From positions 1 to 44,313 of the forward strand of contig NZ_NHSN01000011.1 in NCBI RefSeq assembly GCF_016653405.1: 44,313 nucleotides of DNA. The letters are read 5' to 3'. How positions within the stretch are numbered: position 1 is the stretch's first letter; the number at the start of each line of letters is the position of its first letter. Of the stretch, positions 13,324-21,680 are shown piece after piece. Origin of the DNA: Halorhodospira halophila. GTDB lineage: Bacteria; Pseudomonadota; Gammaproteobacteria; Nitrococcales; Halorhodospiraceae. A program made the position numbers and the translations under genes. The notes beneath the pieces are model-generated. The model worked only from the letters and a program-made list of their open reading frames with translations. It was not told the DNA's origin and did no database searches.

Positions 13324-14912
13324 GGCTCGCCCTCCCATAGGTTCATGTTGCGTTCGAGTGCGGCGTTGCGTAGTTGACGGCAGAGCCGTAACAGCTGGAT
13401 GAAGTCCTGAATATCGGTCTCGGGTACCGATGGGTTCGACCAGAAGTCCATGGCGATTTGGACGTAGCCTGGTGAACCCATGCGACTGCGGACAGTGCCG
13501 GGGCTGCTGTTGACGATTTGCGGTAGGTCGTAATGACCAGGTAGATGCGCTCTCCGGGCATCGGTGGCCAACGCTTCGGAGAAAGCAAGTAGGGTCCACC
13601 AGATCCACTTCCGAGCGGGGTGCTGGGAGCCGGCGTCAGGGGCCTCCGGCAACTCAACCAGGTAGCCGACCCCGTGATCCCAGGAGTGCACGCATCGATC
13701 GAGTTCGTAACGCCTCGCGATACTGTGTGCCAGCCGATAGATGTGCTCGCGCAGATCAGGAACGGACTCGCCCTCTACGACCTCATCATCGGAGGTCGTC
13801 TCTGGGCGGAACTCAGGCTCCGGACTGTTCAGAGCTGGTTCCGGTTCGAACGGGGCGGACTCCTCCAGGTCCCCTTCGTCTTCTGCAGCGACCGGGGTGC
13901 ATGCTGCGGCTGTCTTATCGTCAGGCGCCGTGTTTTCCGACTCCATGGCACCTGACCGAACCATTCCTTCCGGCGCATCATCGTGATCAGCATCCAATAC
14001 GGAGGTGGACTGATCCTCCATACGATCGATGCGTCCCGGCAGCGGATGGCCGCTCAAAACGGTGTCCAGTTCATAACGCACAGCGCGCTGGTCGATTCCC
14101 AGCGCCTCCGCCATCCGGGCTACCAGTTCATCTCGACCTTCCTCCGGATCCCAGTCGGGAGCGTCGGTATGGGCGAGCGCCTGCTCCCAGAGAATGTCGA
14201 AATCCTCCGCATCCCGCTGGTAATGACTCCAGACTTCCTGTGCCGCAGCGTAGATCTTCCTGATGTGGTCGAGCGTTTTTGCGCCAAGGCTGTTCAGCGC
14301 CTCCGGGATCGCAGCCAGTAGGTGCTGCGCCGCGAACTCATACCGGAGCAGGTGACGCTTGCTGATCGTGTATCCGAGCCCGTGAAGCCGAGCAATGAAT
14401 GCATTGCGGCTGAGCTTCTCGCCCGACTCCGCCTCTAGGTGGCCCCGGAGGTGTTCCAGGGCAAGGGCCTTATCAATCAAGGCGAGCTCGCCTCGGAGCT
14501 CGTTCTCGACCAGGTGGCTGGTCAGAACCGTAGTCTCACCCTGCCAAGGGTGGTAAAGGCAGTGGACCCGCGCGAAGGCTTCATCCCCGGTCTCCGCAAA
14601 AAGTTCGCGGAGAATGCGCAGGCGGGTATTGCCGCCGGCGCAGATCGTGTAGTGCTCGTCGCCAGGGCGACGGGTCACATCCAGGCTGTTATTGAGCCCC
14701 CGCTGCGCCGCAATCGACTGCTTGATCTCTTCATAGCGGGGGTTCTCCAAACGGCGTGGGTTGTCCTGGTACTCGAGGATCTGCTCGATCGATAGCACCA
14801 GCTGGGTCACGGTAACCGGGTCACCCGGCTGATCCAGGCTGTGCTCCCGGGTACCGTAGTGCCCTTGCCACAGGCCCTGTCGGACCTTTTCAGTCAAACC
14901 GCGTTTTGCCAT
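13320..14912 (-). CDS. parB: ParB-family partition protein of the ICE (TIGR03764-like)
   Basis: A 530-residue protein starting at MAKRGLTEKVRQGLW; the frame extends upstream but only this ATG is sensible. The ParB/Srx domain (about 40-160) includes LEYQDNPRRLENPRYEEIKQ, CAGGNTRLRILREL and HLVENELRGEL. An HTH-type region (about 175-215) with NAFIARLHGLGYTISKRHL comes next. A long acidic linker (about 320-400) and a helical C-terminal domain (YVQIAMDFWSNPSVPETD) follow. The size and layout match the large ParB proteins of PFGI-1-class ICEs. It lies 37 bases downstream of parA and should assist stable inheritance of the excised element. Confidence 0.88.
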   Translation of the reverse strand: MAKRGLTEKVRQGLWQGHYGTREHSLDQPGDPVTVTQLVLSIEQILEYQDNPRRLENPRYEEIKQSIAAQRGLNNSLDVTRRPGDEHYTICAGGNTRLRILRELFAETGDEAFARVHCLYHPWQGETTVLTSHLVENELRGELALIDKALALEHLRGHLEAESGEKLSRNAFIARLHGLGYTISKRHLLRYEFAAQHLLAAIPEALNSLGAKTLDHIRKIYAAAQEVWSHYQRDAEDFDILWEQALAHTDAPDWDPEEGRDELVARMAEALGIDQRAVRYELDTVLSGHPLPGRIDRMEDQSTSVLDADHDDAPEGMVRSGAMESENTAPDDKTAAACTPVAAEDEGDLEESAPFEPEPALNSPEPEFRPETTSDDEVVEGESVPDLREHIYRLAHSIARRYELDRCVHSWDHGVGYLVELPEAPDAGSQHPARKWIWWTLLAFSEALATDARRAHLPGHYDLPQIVNSSPGTVRSRMGSPGYVQIAMDFWSNPSVPETDIQDFIQLLRLCRQLRNAALERNMNLWEGEP

Positions 14913-14949
14913 ATGCGCCTCCGGCACTCCGAGCCAGACCGTAAGTCGG

Positions 14950-15771
14950 CTAGACGTCCTCGAGGTGCGGGAAAAGCTCTCGAGTGAGAGCCCGCATGGT
15001 CTCGAGCGCTGCGGGGGTCGGCCCGTCGCGCCTGGGCTCCCATTGGTGCACCGGGATCTGCCGGGTAGCCGCCTCTCGGTAGGCCACGGTCGCCGGCACC
15101 GTGGTTTCGAGGATGGTGATCTGCCCCTTGCTGGGCTCGTAGGTCTCGCGGCGCAGCTCTTGGGCAATGGCCCGGGCATCCGCTGTACGATCCATCCGAT
15201 ATAGCAGGCCGCGCAGCGGAGCGATGGGTGCACCAAGCGCCGCCATGGGCTTGAGGCGGTCGATCATCCCGAGCGTCCCACGAGCGAACTCGCGCGCAGA
15301 GAGAATCTCCGGTGGTATCGGCGAGAGGAGCATATCCGCCGACAGGACGGCGGCGTCCTGGAGTGGACCGACGGCCCCTTGGGTGTCGATCAGCACCACG
15401 TCATAGATATCGTCGTACTCACTCAGGATGTGCCGGAGACGAACCCGGCCATCGGGGGTGTGCAGGATCCAGTTCTGAAGAGCACCATCCGGATCATCAC
15501 TAAGAACCAGATCGAGCAACCCGCCGCCATCACTATCGATCTTCGTGGTGCTGACAGTACTGCCGGTCTCACCCTCGGTGATGAGCGCCGTCAGGCCTCG
15601 GGAAGAGGGTGGGTCATGGATCGGGAAATAGCTGGACAGGGTTGGTTGGATGTCTGCATCGACGAGCAGCACACGCTGACCGCGGTCGGCCAGATAGGCA
15701 CCAAGGTTCGCGGTAACGGTGGTCTTTCCGACGCCGCCCTTGGTGGAACAGACACAGAGTTTGATTGCCAT
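14950..15771 (-). CDS. parA: ParA/Soj-type partition ATPase at the ICE end
   Basis: The 273-residue P-loop ATPase has the deviant Walker A KGGVGKTTVTANLGAYL (11-27), VLLVDADIQPTL (switch) and DVVLIDTQGA (Walker B). In pKLC102/PAPI-1-type elements the soj gene next to the attachment site is needed to keep the excised circle. It leads a minus-strand operon running away from the tRNA-derived end. A perfect palindrome covers its Shine-Dalgarno (see 15777-15808), which may limit translation or bind a regulator. Confidence 0.93.
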   Translation of the reverse strand: MAIKLCVCSTKGGVGKTTVTANLGAYLADRGQRVLLVDADIQPTLSSYFPIHDPPSSRGLTALITEGETGSTVSTTKIDSDGGGLLDLVLSDDPDGALQNWILHTPDGRVRLRHILSEYDDIYDVVLIDTQGAVGPLQDAAVLSADMLLSPIPPEILSAREFARGTLGMIDRLKPMAALGAPIAPLRGLLYRMDRTADARAIAQELRRETYEPSKGQITILETTVPATVAYREAATRQIPVHQWEPRRDGPTPAALETMRALTRELFPHLEDV

Positions 15772-15776
15772 GTTGC

Positions 15777-15808
15777 CTCCCCTCCGCTTGTATCAAGCCG
15801 GAGGGGAG
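15777..15808 (-). promoter_or_regulatory. Palindrome over the parA ribosome binding site
   Basis: CTCCCCTCCG (15777-15786) and CGGAGGGGAG (15799-15808) are perfect complements, and the loop can extend the stem with CTTG/CAAG. On the parA mRNA the GGAGGGGAGG strand is the Shine-Dalgarno, five bases before the ATG. It could be an mRNA hairpin that hides the start, or an operator or parS-like site for the ICE partition proteins. Confidence 0.6.
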
Positions 15809-15875
15809 ATGTATTCGCAGTTTACGAGATGGCCCAAGTGTTGTTGGCAAGCCGTTAGTCAACGGGCCATTCCGG

Positions 15876-15921
15876 ACTCTTAATCAGTAGGTTCAAGGTT
15901 CGAGTCCTTGGCGGCCCACCA
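15876..15921 (+). other. ICE attachment site: 3' half of a tRNA-Lys(CTT) gene
   Basis: The sequence reads from the anticodon loop (CTCTTAA, anticodon CTT) through a well-formed T arm (CAAGG, loop TTCGAGT, CCTTG) to acceptor strand GCGGCCC and ACCA. To its left the expected 5' half is degenerate: the anticodon stem fails to pair, and there is no proper D arm or GGGCCGC acceptor strand. This is what an attR copy left by integration into tRNA-Lys should look like. The intact gene should lie at the other ICE end. Confidence 0.8.
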
Positions 15922-16403
15922 GCTTCGCTACCGTTGGCAACCCTACGTATGCCAAGGTAGATACCGAGCCAGGGGCGAGCCCGCTTGACTCCCCGTTGGC
16001 GGGCTCCGAAGAGCCGGTGGTGCCACACCGGCTCTTCTCCCACTTCCTTGTGACCCCTGGGCGAGCAGCATTTGCAACGTTCGAACCGCTTCGAGGTCCG
16101 AACTGCGTCTCCGCTCAAGTCGCCTAGATACACCTCCCCGTTTCACTTGCTGCAGCACACCCCGGATGCGCCGCAGCCGTCTTCGTTTCCCATCACCGCA
16201 TGACTACGCGTTCCAGTCACTCCCCAAGCGTCTCTTACTAATTCCGCCGTTGCCCCCTCCTCTCCTGCCCGACTCCCCGCGGGTCCGGGCAAGACCATCT
16301 ACCAAACCGTGCCGCAGCGCTCCGCCTCTAGCCGCTATCCGGCTTAGGAGGCGTTGATCAGTGGAGGTACGGCCTGCTGATCCATGCTGCCCGCCTCGGC
16401 GAG
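15922..16403. other. Gene-free flank between the attachment site and dgkA
   Basis: No supported gene. Two hairpins lie close to the tRNA remnant (15977-16037, described separately). The rest, including several short Arg/Pro-rich frames, has no recognisable product, Shine-Dalgarno or family motif. Confidence 0.5.
15977..16037 (+). terminator. Two adjacent hairpins downstream of the tRNA-Lys remnant
   Basis: The first has stem GAGCCCGC/GCGGGCTC (15977-15984 with 15999-16006). The second has a perfect 12-bp stem GAAGAGCCGGTG/CACCGGCTCTTC (16008-16019 with 16026-16037) and a six-base loop. No long T run follows. They probably served as the 3' end signal of the original tRNA-Lys transcript. Confidence 0.4.
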
Positions 16404-16784
16404 TCAACCTAGCAACACCAGCAGCCAAAGAACCACGGCATTGACGATCGCCATGAACACCGCTGCCGACCCCAGATCCTTGGCGCGCTCGGCCAGCGAA
16501 TCCCAGTGCTCGCCGGCGCGGTCGACAGCGGCTTCGATACCGGAGTTAAGCAGTTCCGCCACCAGGATCAGCAGAAGACTGCCGACCAGGATCGCGCGCT
16601 CGGCACCGTCCGCCCCTAGCATCAGGGCCAGCAGGCCGAGGGGCGGAATCACGACCATCTCCTCCCGGAACGCAGGCTCCTGACGCCAGGCGGCCTGCAA
16701 CCCCCGCCAAGAGTTACGCAGGGCGCGCGCCATGCGCGGCACCCCGTGACGGCGGGATCGGCTCTGCTCGTCGCGCGGCATCAC
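16404..16784 (-). CDS. dgkA: Diacylglycerol kinase
   Basis: An inner-membrane enzyme that phosphorylates diacylglycerol to phosphatidic acid, recycling lipid from membrane-derived glucan synthesis. The 126-residue protein contains ALRNSWRGLQAAWRQEPAFR and the family signature ELLNSGIEAAVDR. Three hydrophobic helices follow the usual plan. The first ATG gives a 17-residue basic extension before MARALRNSW; the second start would match the usual length better. It lies alone at the chromosomal side of the ICE junction. Confidence 0.9.
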   Translation of the reverse strand: MMPRDEQSRSRRHGVPRMARALRNSWRGLQAAWRQEPAFREEMVVIPPLGLLALMLGADGAERAILVGSLLLILVAELLNSGIEAAVDRAGEHWDSLAERAKDLGSAAVFMAIVNAVVLWLLVLLG

Positions 16785-17047
16785 TCAGGCACTCGTAGTT
16801 GGGAGAGCATCCCAGCATGATGCCGCAAAGAAACCGCCCGCGGCAAAGTGCCGCACGATGTGTTGGTTTTCGGGGCTTCGACTATATTCAATCCGCATGC
16901 CGTCATGTCCCGGCATTGCGCAATCCAACAACCATGGCAGGAAACGAACGTGAAAGGACTTCGGCTTTTTGGTGGTTCCACCCTCAGCCTTTTGATCGCT
17001 GCCTCTCCCTCCCTCGCGGGCGCCGCCTCCTTCTCGGGACCGTATCT

Positions 17048-18966
17048 CCCAAGTTAAACAGGTAACGGCCGGTTGAGCCCGGGTACTAGCGGCGGCTCTC
17101 TTTGCGCGTCAGAGACTTATTGCGCGCCACACCGTGAGAGGCTGTAGTGCCAAACATCATTCGCAAGGGTTTGCCTGGCCAGCGGAAAAAGCGGCATAAT
17201 GTGAAGCCATGTTTATCCGCAGGTCGCGCTCCAACGGTCGAGAGTACCTTCGCCTGGTGGAAAGCTACCGGGATGAGCAAGGACGTACCCGCCACCGACA
17301 GGTCGCCCAGCTCGGCCGCGCGGATCAGCCGGCGACCCAAGAGAAGATCGAAGGCCTGATCCAGAGCCTTCAGCGCCACGCCGGCATGGAGGGCGTAGAC
17401 GCTGATGGCGTGCGTTTTGACCCGGCCCGTTCGCTCGGCCCGGCGTGGCTGCTGACCGAACTCTGGCAGGAGCTGGGTTTCGATCGCGCCCTACGCCGCG
17501 CGTTCCGGTCCTCGTACCGCGAGTTCGACCTGGAGGCGGTTGTTCGGCTGCTAGTCTTCAACCGGCTCTGCGACCCGAGCAGCAAACTTGGCGTGCTGCG
17601 CTGGCTCGAGCGCGTGCATCTGCCTGGAGTCGACACCCGAGACCTCCACTACGCCCAGCTGCTGCGCGCCATGGACGCGCTGATCGAGCACCGCGAGGCC
17701 GTCGAGAAGGCGAGTGCCGGGCTTCTCAAGCCGTTACTCGACCAGGAGCTGAGCGTTGTGTTCTACGACATCACCACCGTCCGGATCCACGGTGAGAAGG
17801 AGCTTGGCGACGATCTGCGTCAGTATGGTCATAGCAAGGACGTCGCCGGTACTGCCCGGCAGTTCGCTCTCGGCGTTGTGCAGACGGCTGATGGGCTGCC
17901 GATCGCCCACGAGGTCTTCGAGGGTAATGTCGCCGAGGCAAAGACCCTGGCGCCGATGCTCCGTCGGCTGCTCAAGCGTTACCAGCTCCAGCGAGTGGTC
18001 GTTGTCGCTGACCGGGGCCTGCTGAGCCTGGATAACGTCGACACCCTCGAGGCGCTGGCTGCCGATGAGGGTCTGGCCATCGACTACATCCTTGCCGTTC
18101 CGGGGCGGCGCTATGCCGAGTTCACCGATGTTATGGCCGAGCTGCATCCGCGGCTTGCCGACGCCGCCGAGCAGTCCGGGAAGGAATCGGTCACCGAGAC
18201 CACCTGGCAAGGCCGCCGGTTGGTCGTGGCGCATAATCCGGAGCGCGCACGGGAGCAGACGCGGGCGCGGCGGCGCAAGATCGAGCGCATCGAACAGATC
18301 GGCGAGGCCTTGGCCCAGCGGCTCGATAACCAGGATGCCGGCCGCCCAGGCCGCGGGCGCCGCTCAACGGATCGCAGCGCCCATCGGCGCTTTCACCAGA
18401 CCGTGCTGCGCCACCAGATGAGCAGTATCGTCAAGGCGGACCTCGGTGCCGAACAGTTCCGTTACGACATCGACGACGAAGCGTGGACAGCCGCCGAACG
18501 CCTCGACGGCAAGCTGCTGCTGGTCACTAGCCTGGAGGCGTGGGACGCGCAGGCGATCGTTGAACGTTATCGCTCCCTAGCTGATATCGAGCGCGGATTC
18601 CGGGCACTGAAGAGCACCCTGGATATTGCCCCGGTCTACCACCGGTTGCCCGAGCGTATCCGCGCCCATGCGCTGATCTGTTTCCTCGCCCTGGTCCTCT
18701 ACCGGGTGCTGCGCATGCGCCTGAAGGCCAAGGACTCCGCCTTCAGCGTCGAGCGCGCCCTGGAGGCGCTGGAGACCGTGCAAAGGCACGCGGTCGAGAT
18801 CAACGGAGAAGCCCACACCGGGGTCTCGATCTCCCCAGAGCAGCGACAGCTCTTCCAGGAACTGGAGGTGAAGCCGCCGAGCCAAGCGAACGTCAGCGCG
18901 TAGTGCCAAATTTTAAGTGCGCTCCCGGCGCATCAATGAGTTATACGCGCGGCTGTTTAAGTTGGG
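17048..18966 (+). mobile_element. IS1634-family insertion sequence (1,919 bp)
   Basis: The left end reads CCCAAGTTAAACAG and the reverse complement of the right end reads CCCAACTTAAACAG, an inverted repeat with one mismatch in 14. GTATCT stands directly outside both ends (17042-17047 and 18967-18972), a 6-bp target duplication consistent with the family. The transposase fills most of the element. The intact ends and exact duplication argue that insertion is recent. Confidence 0.92.
17209..18903 (+). CDS. IS1634-family DDE transposase
   Basis: The 564-residue protein is full length. Catalytic acidic residues can be placed in VVFYDITTV (first Asp), VVVADRGLLS (second Asp) and ERYRSLADIERGFRALKS (Glu in a Y-R-E-K-like signature). 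The start MFIRRSRSNGREYLRLVESY is typical of the family. It is on the same strand as the split porin gene. No frameshift or stop is visible, so the element may be active. Confidence 0.93.
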   Translation: MFIRRSRSNGREYLRLVESYRDEQGRTRHRQVAQLGRADQPATQEKIEGLIQSLQRHAGMEGVDADGVRFDPARSLGPAWLLTELWQELGFDRALRRAFRSSYREFDLEAVVRLLVFNRLCDPSSKLGVLRWLERVHLPGVDTRDLHYAQLLRAMDALIEHREAVEKASAGLLKPLLDQELSVVFYDITTVRIHGEKELGDDLRQYGHSKDVAGTARQFALGVVQTADGLPIAHEVFEGNVAEAKTLAPMLRRLLKRYQLQRVVVVADRGLLSLDNVDTLEALAADEGLAIDYILAVPGRRYAEFTDVMAELHPRLADAAEQSGKESVTETTWQGRRLVVAHNPERAREQTRARRRKIERIEQIGEALAQRLDNQDAGRPGRGRRSTDRSAHRRFHQTVLRHQMSSIVKADLGAEQFRYDIDDEAWTAAERLDGKLLLVTSLEAWDAQAIVERYRSLADIERGFRALKSTLDIAPVYHRLPERIRAHALICFLALVLYRVLRMRLKAKDSAFSVERALEALETVQRHAVEINGEAHTGVSISPEQRQLFQELEVKPPSQANVSA

Positions 18967-19825
18967 GTATCTGGCCCTTGGCGCGGGTGTGCTGACCTCG
19001 CAGACCTACGAGACCAAGCTGCGCGATACCAATGGTGATAGATACGACACCACCTATGGGCAGGAAGACTGGGCCTCGAGGTTCGATATTGTCTTCGGCT
19101 TCGGAGAGCGCATCGGTGACCTTTACCTGGCCACGGAGTTCAATTACACCGTCGGCAACCTGGATGGCGATATCATCTCTGCGCGAAATAACCAGGGGGA
19201 TCGCGCCGAGTTGAGCGTCGACGCCGGCGACGGTCTCGGCGTCTCCGTGCGGGTGGGGCGGATGTTCACGGATACCACCCTCGGTTACGCCAAAGTCACC
19301 TACCAACAGCGTGAGCTTGAGTTTACTGGGAATTACCGCCTCAACAACTCTAGCGGACACGAATCAGAGGACGAGGACTTCGCCGGATTCGGCGTGGGGC
19401 TCGGTTTCGAGTATGTCCCACCGGACAGCCCGCTCGGCATCCGCGCCGAGGCCATGCGTATCGATTTCGGCGATGAGACCTTCTCCGATGACTTCAAGGT
19501 CGACCTGGTCGAGCACAGCTTCAATCTCTTCGCCTCCTACCATTTCTGACCGTTTGCCCCTCCACCAAAGCCCTGGATCCGGCAGCAAGCGGTTCACTTC
19601 GCTTGCTGCCGGGTCGCTACGCCCCAATCCGGCACGCTTGGATCAGACGCCTTCACCCATCCTGAACACGCACGGCTTCATCGGCCCGTCCAGCCATGAG
19701 CATCATCGGGTGGGATTGGCCCCACCACCCCGCCATCCGGCATCATGACCGGAGCCGGTGGCGGCGGTATGCGCACGCACCGGCACCGACCGAGCACTCA
19801 CAGGTTCAGGGAGCGGATCGGACCC

Positions 19826-20824
19826 ATGCACTGCATCCAGATGACCGCTGTTGGCGACCCGGACGTATTGCAACCCGCGCAGGTGCCGACCCCGGAGCCG
19901 GGTCCCGGGCAGGTGCGCGTGCGCCTGGCCGCCGCCGGCATCAACCCGGTCGACGCCAAGGTCCGGGCCAACGGCCTCTTCAACCCCGATGCACAACCAC
20001 CGGCGATCCTCGGCTGCGACGGCGCCGGGACCATCGACGCCGTGGGCCCCGGCGTGGAACAGCTCGCCCCCGGTCAGCGGGTGCTGTTCATGAACGGCGG
20101 GATCGGCCTGGAGCCGGGCAATTACGCGGAGTACACGGTACTCGACGCACGCTTCGTCACCCCCACCCCCGACGCCGTCGATGACGTCCACGCCGCAGCC
20201 ATGCCGCTGGTCGCGCTCACCGCCTGGGAGGCCTTATTCGACCGGGTCGCTCTGCAGAAGGGCGAGCGCGTGCTGATCCACGCCGGCGCCGGCGGCGTAG
20301 GCCATGTGGCCATCCAACTCGCCCGGCAGGCGGGCGCCCGGGTCATCACCACCGTCAGCGATCCGGCCAAGGCGGAGATCGTCCGCGAACTGGGCGCCGA
20401 GGCGGTGATCCATTACCGGGATGACGACTTCGTCGACGCAGTGGAACACTGGACCGCCGGCGAGGGCGTGGACGTAGTGCTCGACACCGTAGGCGGCGAG
20501 GTCTGCACCCGGTCGCTCCACGCCCTCGCCACCTACGGCCGGCTCGTCACCATCCTCGCCCTGCCCGAGGACCTGGACCTGCACCATGCGCGCGTGCACA
20601 ACCTCACGCTGGTCCAGGAGCTGATGCTCAGCCCCATGGTTCTGGGCCGGGACGATCTGCGCATCCACCAGACCGGGATCCTGGCCGAGTGCGCCCAGCG
20701 CATGGCGGCGGGGTCACTGCAGGTGCGTGTTCAGGAGACGTTCCCAATGGCCGAGGCAGCCGCGGCTCATCGGCGGCTCGAGGCCGGCGGCCTGACCGGC
20801 AAGCTGGTGCTGACGCTGCCCTGA
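19826..20824 (+). CDS. Zinc-independent quinone oxidoreductase (medium-chain dehydrogenase family)
   Basis: The 332-residue enzyme begins at MHCIQMTAVGDPDVLQPAQV; the frame opens earlier but an AGGGAG site precedes this ATG. The GroES-like half (1-125) includes VRVRLAAAGINPVDAKVR and LGCDGAGTIDAVGPGV. The NADPH-binding half has GERVLIHAGAGGVGHVAIQLA (Rossmann AxxGxxG) and DVVLDTVGGEV. The catalytic and structural zinc ligands of alcohol dehydrogenases are missing, as in quinone oxidoreductases (QOR/zeta-crystallin). It may reduce quinones or enones in the cytosol. No operon partner is certain, although a DUF429 gene follows 25 bases later. Confidence 0.88.
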   Translation: MHCIQMTAVGDPDVLQPAQVPTPEPGPGQVRVRLAAAGINPVDAKVRANGLFNPDAQPPAILGCDGAGTIDAVGPGVEQLAPGQRVLFMNGGIGLEPGNYAEYTVLDARFVTPTPDAVDDVHAAAMPLVALTAWEALFDRVALQKGERVLIHAGAGGVGHVAIQLARQAGARVITTVSDPAKAEIVRELGAEAVIHYRDDDFVDAVEHWTAGEGVDVVLDTVGGEVCTRSLHALATYGRLVTILALPEDLDLHHARVHNLTLVQELMLSPMVLGRDDLRIHQTGILAECAQRMAAGSLQVRVQETFPMAEAAAAHRRLEAGGLTGKLVLTLP

Positions 20825-20849
20825 TGCTCCGCAGGAGGACCACCGTCCG

Positions 20850-21680
20850 ATGAGGCACGACCAGCCAGCGCAGCGGCCCCTGACCGTCCTCGGCGTGGAC
20901 TGCGCCGTCCAGTCCAAGCAAGTGGGGCTGGCCCTCGGGCACTGGGATGGCCGCGGGCTTCGAGTCGAGCGGGTTGCGCTGGGTTCCGCCTCGCGCAGTG
21001 CGGCTCAGATCGCACTGGAGTGGCTCGCCGACCACACCCACGCGCCGCTGCTCGCCCTCGATGCGCCCCTCGGGTGGCCGCAGCCACTCGGTCAGCAGCT
21101 GGCGCAGCACCGGGCTGGCGACGCGCTGGGCGCCGACGCCAGCGAACTCTTCAATCGGGTGACGGACCGCTTCGTCCACCGGCAAATCGGCAAGAAACCC
21201 CTGGATGTCGGTGCCGACCGCATCGCGCGGACCGCCCACGCCGCCCTGGCGTTCGTCGACAAACTCAGATGCGAGCGCGGCTGGACCCTGCCAATGCGCT
21301 GGAGCCCCGGCGAGCTGCAGCAAGGCGACGCCGCTGCCGGCGGCCTCATCGAGGTCTACCCCGCCGCCACCCTGCAGGCCCACGCTATACCCGCCAAAGG
21401 CTACAAGGGTCGTGATACCGAGGGCAAAACGGCCCGTGAACGCATCGCCTGCGCCATGGCTCAGATGCTGGGTGGGTCGTTCGAGATCCCGGAACTGGCC
21501 ACCCGCTCCGACGGCCTGGATGCCGTGCTCTGCCTGCTCGCAGCTCGGGACTTCCTCCTCGGCGAGGCGATGCCCCCGGCCGAGATCGACGAATCCCTCA
21601 ATCGGGAAGGGTGGATCTGGGTGCGCACGCCGCCCCCTGGGAACGACCGACGTACGTCTGCGCCGCCCACCACCCCTTGA
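20850..21680 (+). CDS. DUF429 family protein
   Basis: The 276-residue product shows the DUF429 pattern. It has an RNase H-like opening (TVLGVDCAVQSKQVGLALG), LLALDAPLGWPQPLG, FNRVTDRFVHRQIGKKPLDV and ADRIARTAHAAL. A late segment, IEVYPAATLQAHAI, precedes ATRSDGLDAVLCLLAARDFL. These acidic positions suggest a predicted nuclease-like fold, but no function is established. The start ATG lies 25 bases after the oxidoreductase stop, so co-transcription is likely. Its end overlaps the -35 element of the hsp20 promoter. Confidence 0.85.
   Translation: MRHDQPAQRPLTVLGVDCAVQSKQVGLALGHWDGRGLRVERVALGSASRSAAQIALEWLADHTHAPLLALDAPLGWPQPLGQQLAQHRAGDALGADASELFNRVTDRFVHRQIGKKPLDVGADRIARTAHAALAFVDKLRCERGWTLPMRWSPGELQQGDAAAGGLIEVYPAATLQAHAIPAKGYKGRDTEGKTARERIACAMAQMLGGSFEIPELATRSDGLDAVLCLLAARDFLLGEAMPPAEIDESLNREGWIWVRTPPPGNDRRTSAPPTTP

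Larger units (their letters stand above)
1..15921. mobile_element. Right-hand portion of a PFGI-1/pKLC102-class integrating conjugative element
   Basis: Two blocks of ICE-type genes, both on the minus strand, enclose cargo. The left block is a conjugation operon (PilL-like, membrane coiled coil, lipoprotein, TIGR03749-type). The right block is a maintenance operon (ParA, TIGR03764-type ParB, DUF2857, replication and helicase-loader genes). The right limit is the 3' half of a tRNA-Lys(CTT) gene, beyond which ordinary chromosomal genes start. Elements of this class are known to integrate into tRNA-Lys and to carry soj/parA next to one end. The left end, integrase, relaxase and most of the T4SS are outside the window, so whether the element is complete or mobile cannot be judged. 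Confidence 0.75.
16950..19549 (+). pseudogene. Outer-membrane beta-barrel protein gene split by an IS element
   Basis: The 5' piece (16950-17047) begins with GTG and encodes a signal peptide (KGLRLFGGSTLSLLIAASPS and then LAGA). The 3' piece (18973-19549) encodes a barrel ending in the outer-membrane signature FASYHF. Joining the two with one copy of the 6-bp duplication gives an unbroken 224-codon frame reading FSGPYLALGAGVLTSQTYE across the joint. Alternating strands such as DLYLATEFNYTVGNL and LGIRAEAMRIDFGD support an Opa/OmpW-like porin fold. As it stands the 5' part stops inside the IS at 17056. The barrel part lacks its own signal peptide, so the gene should be inactive. Confidence 0.85.

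Noticed and set aside
15841-15921. A complete tRNA-Lys gene
   Set aside because: The 5' half does not form an acceptor, D arm or anticodon stem; only the 3' half from the anticodon loop is intact.
17141-18911. Direct copies of GTAGTGCCAAA near both sides of the transposase gene as IS ends
   Set aside because: They are in direct orientation and internal. The true ends are the inverted CCCAAGTTAAACAG-like repeats next to the GTATCT duplication.
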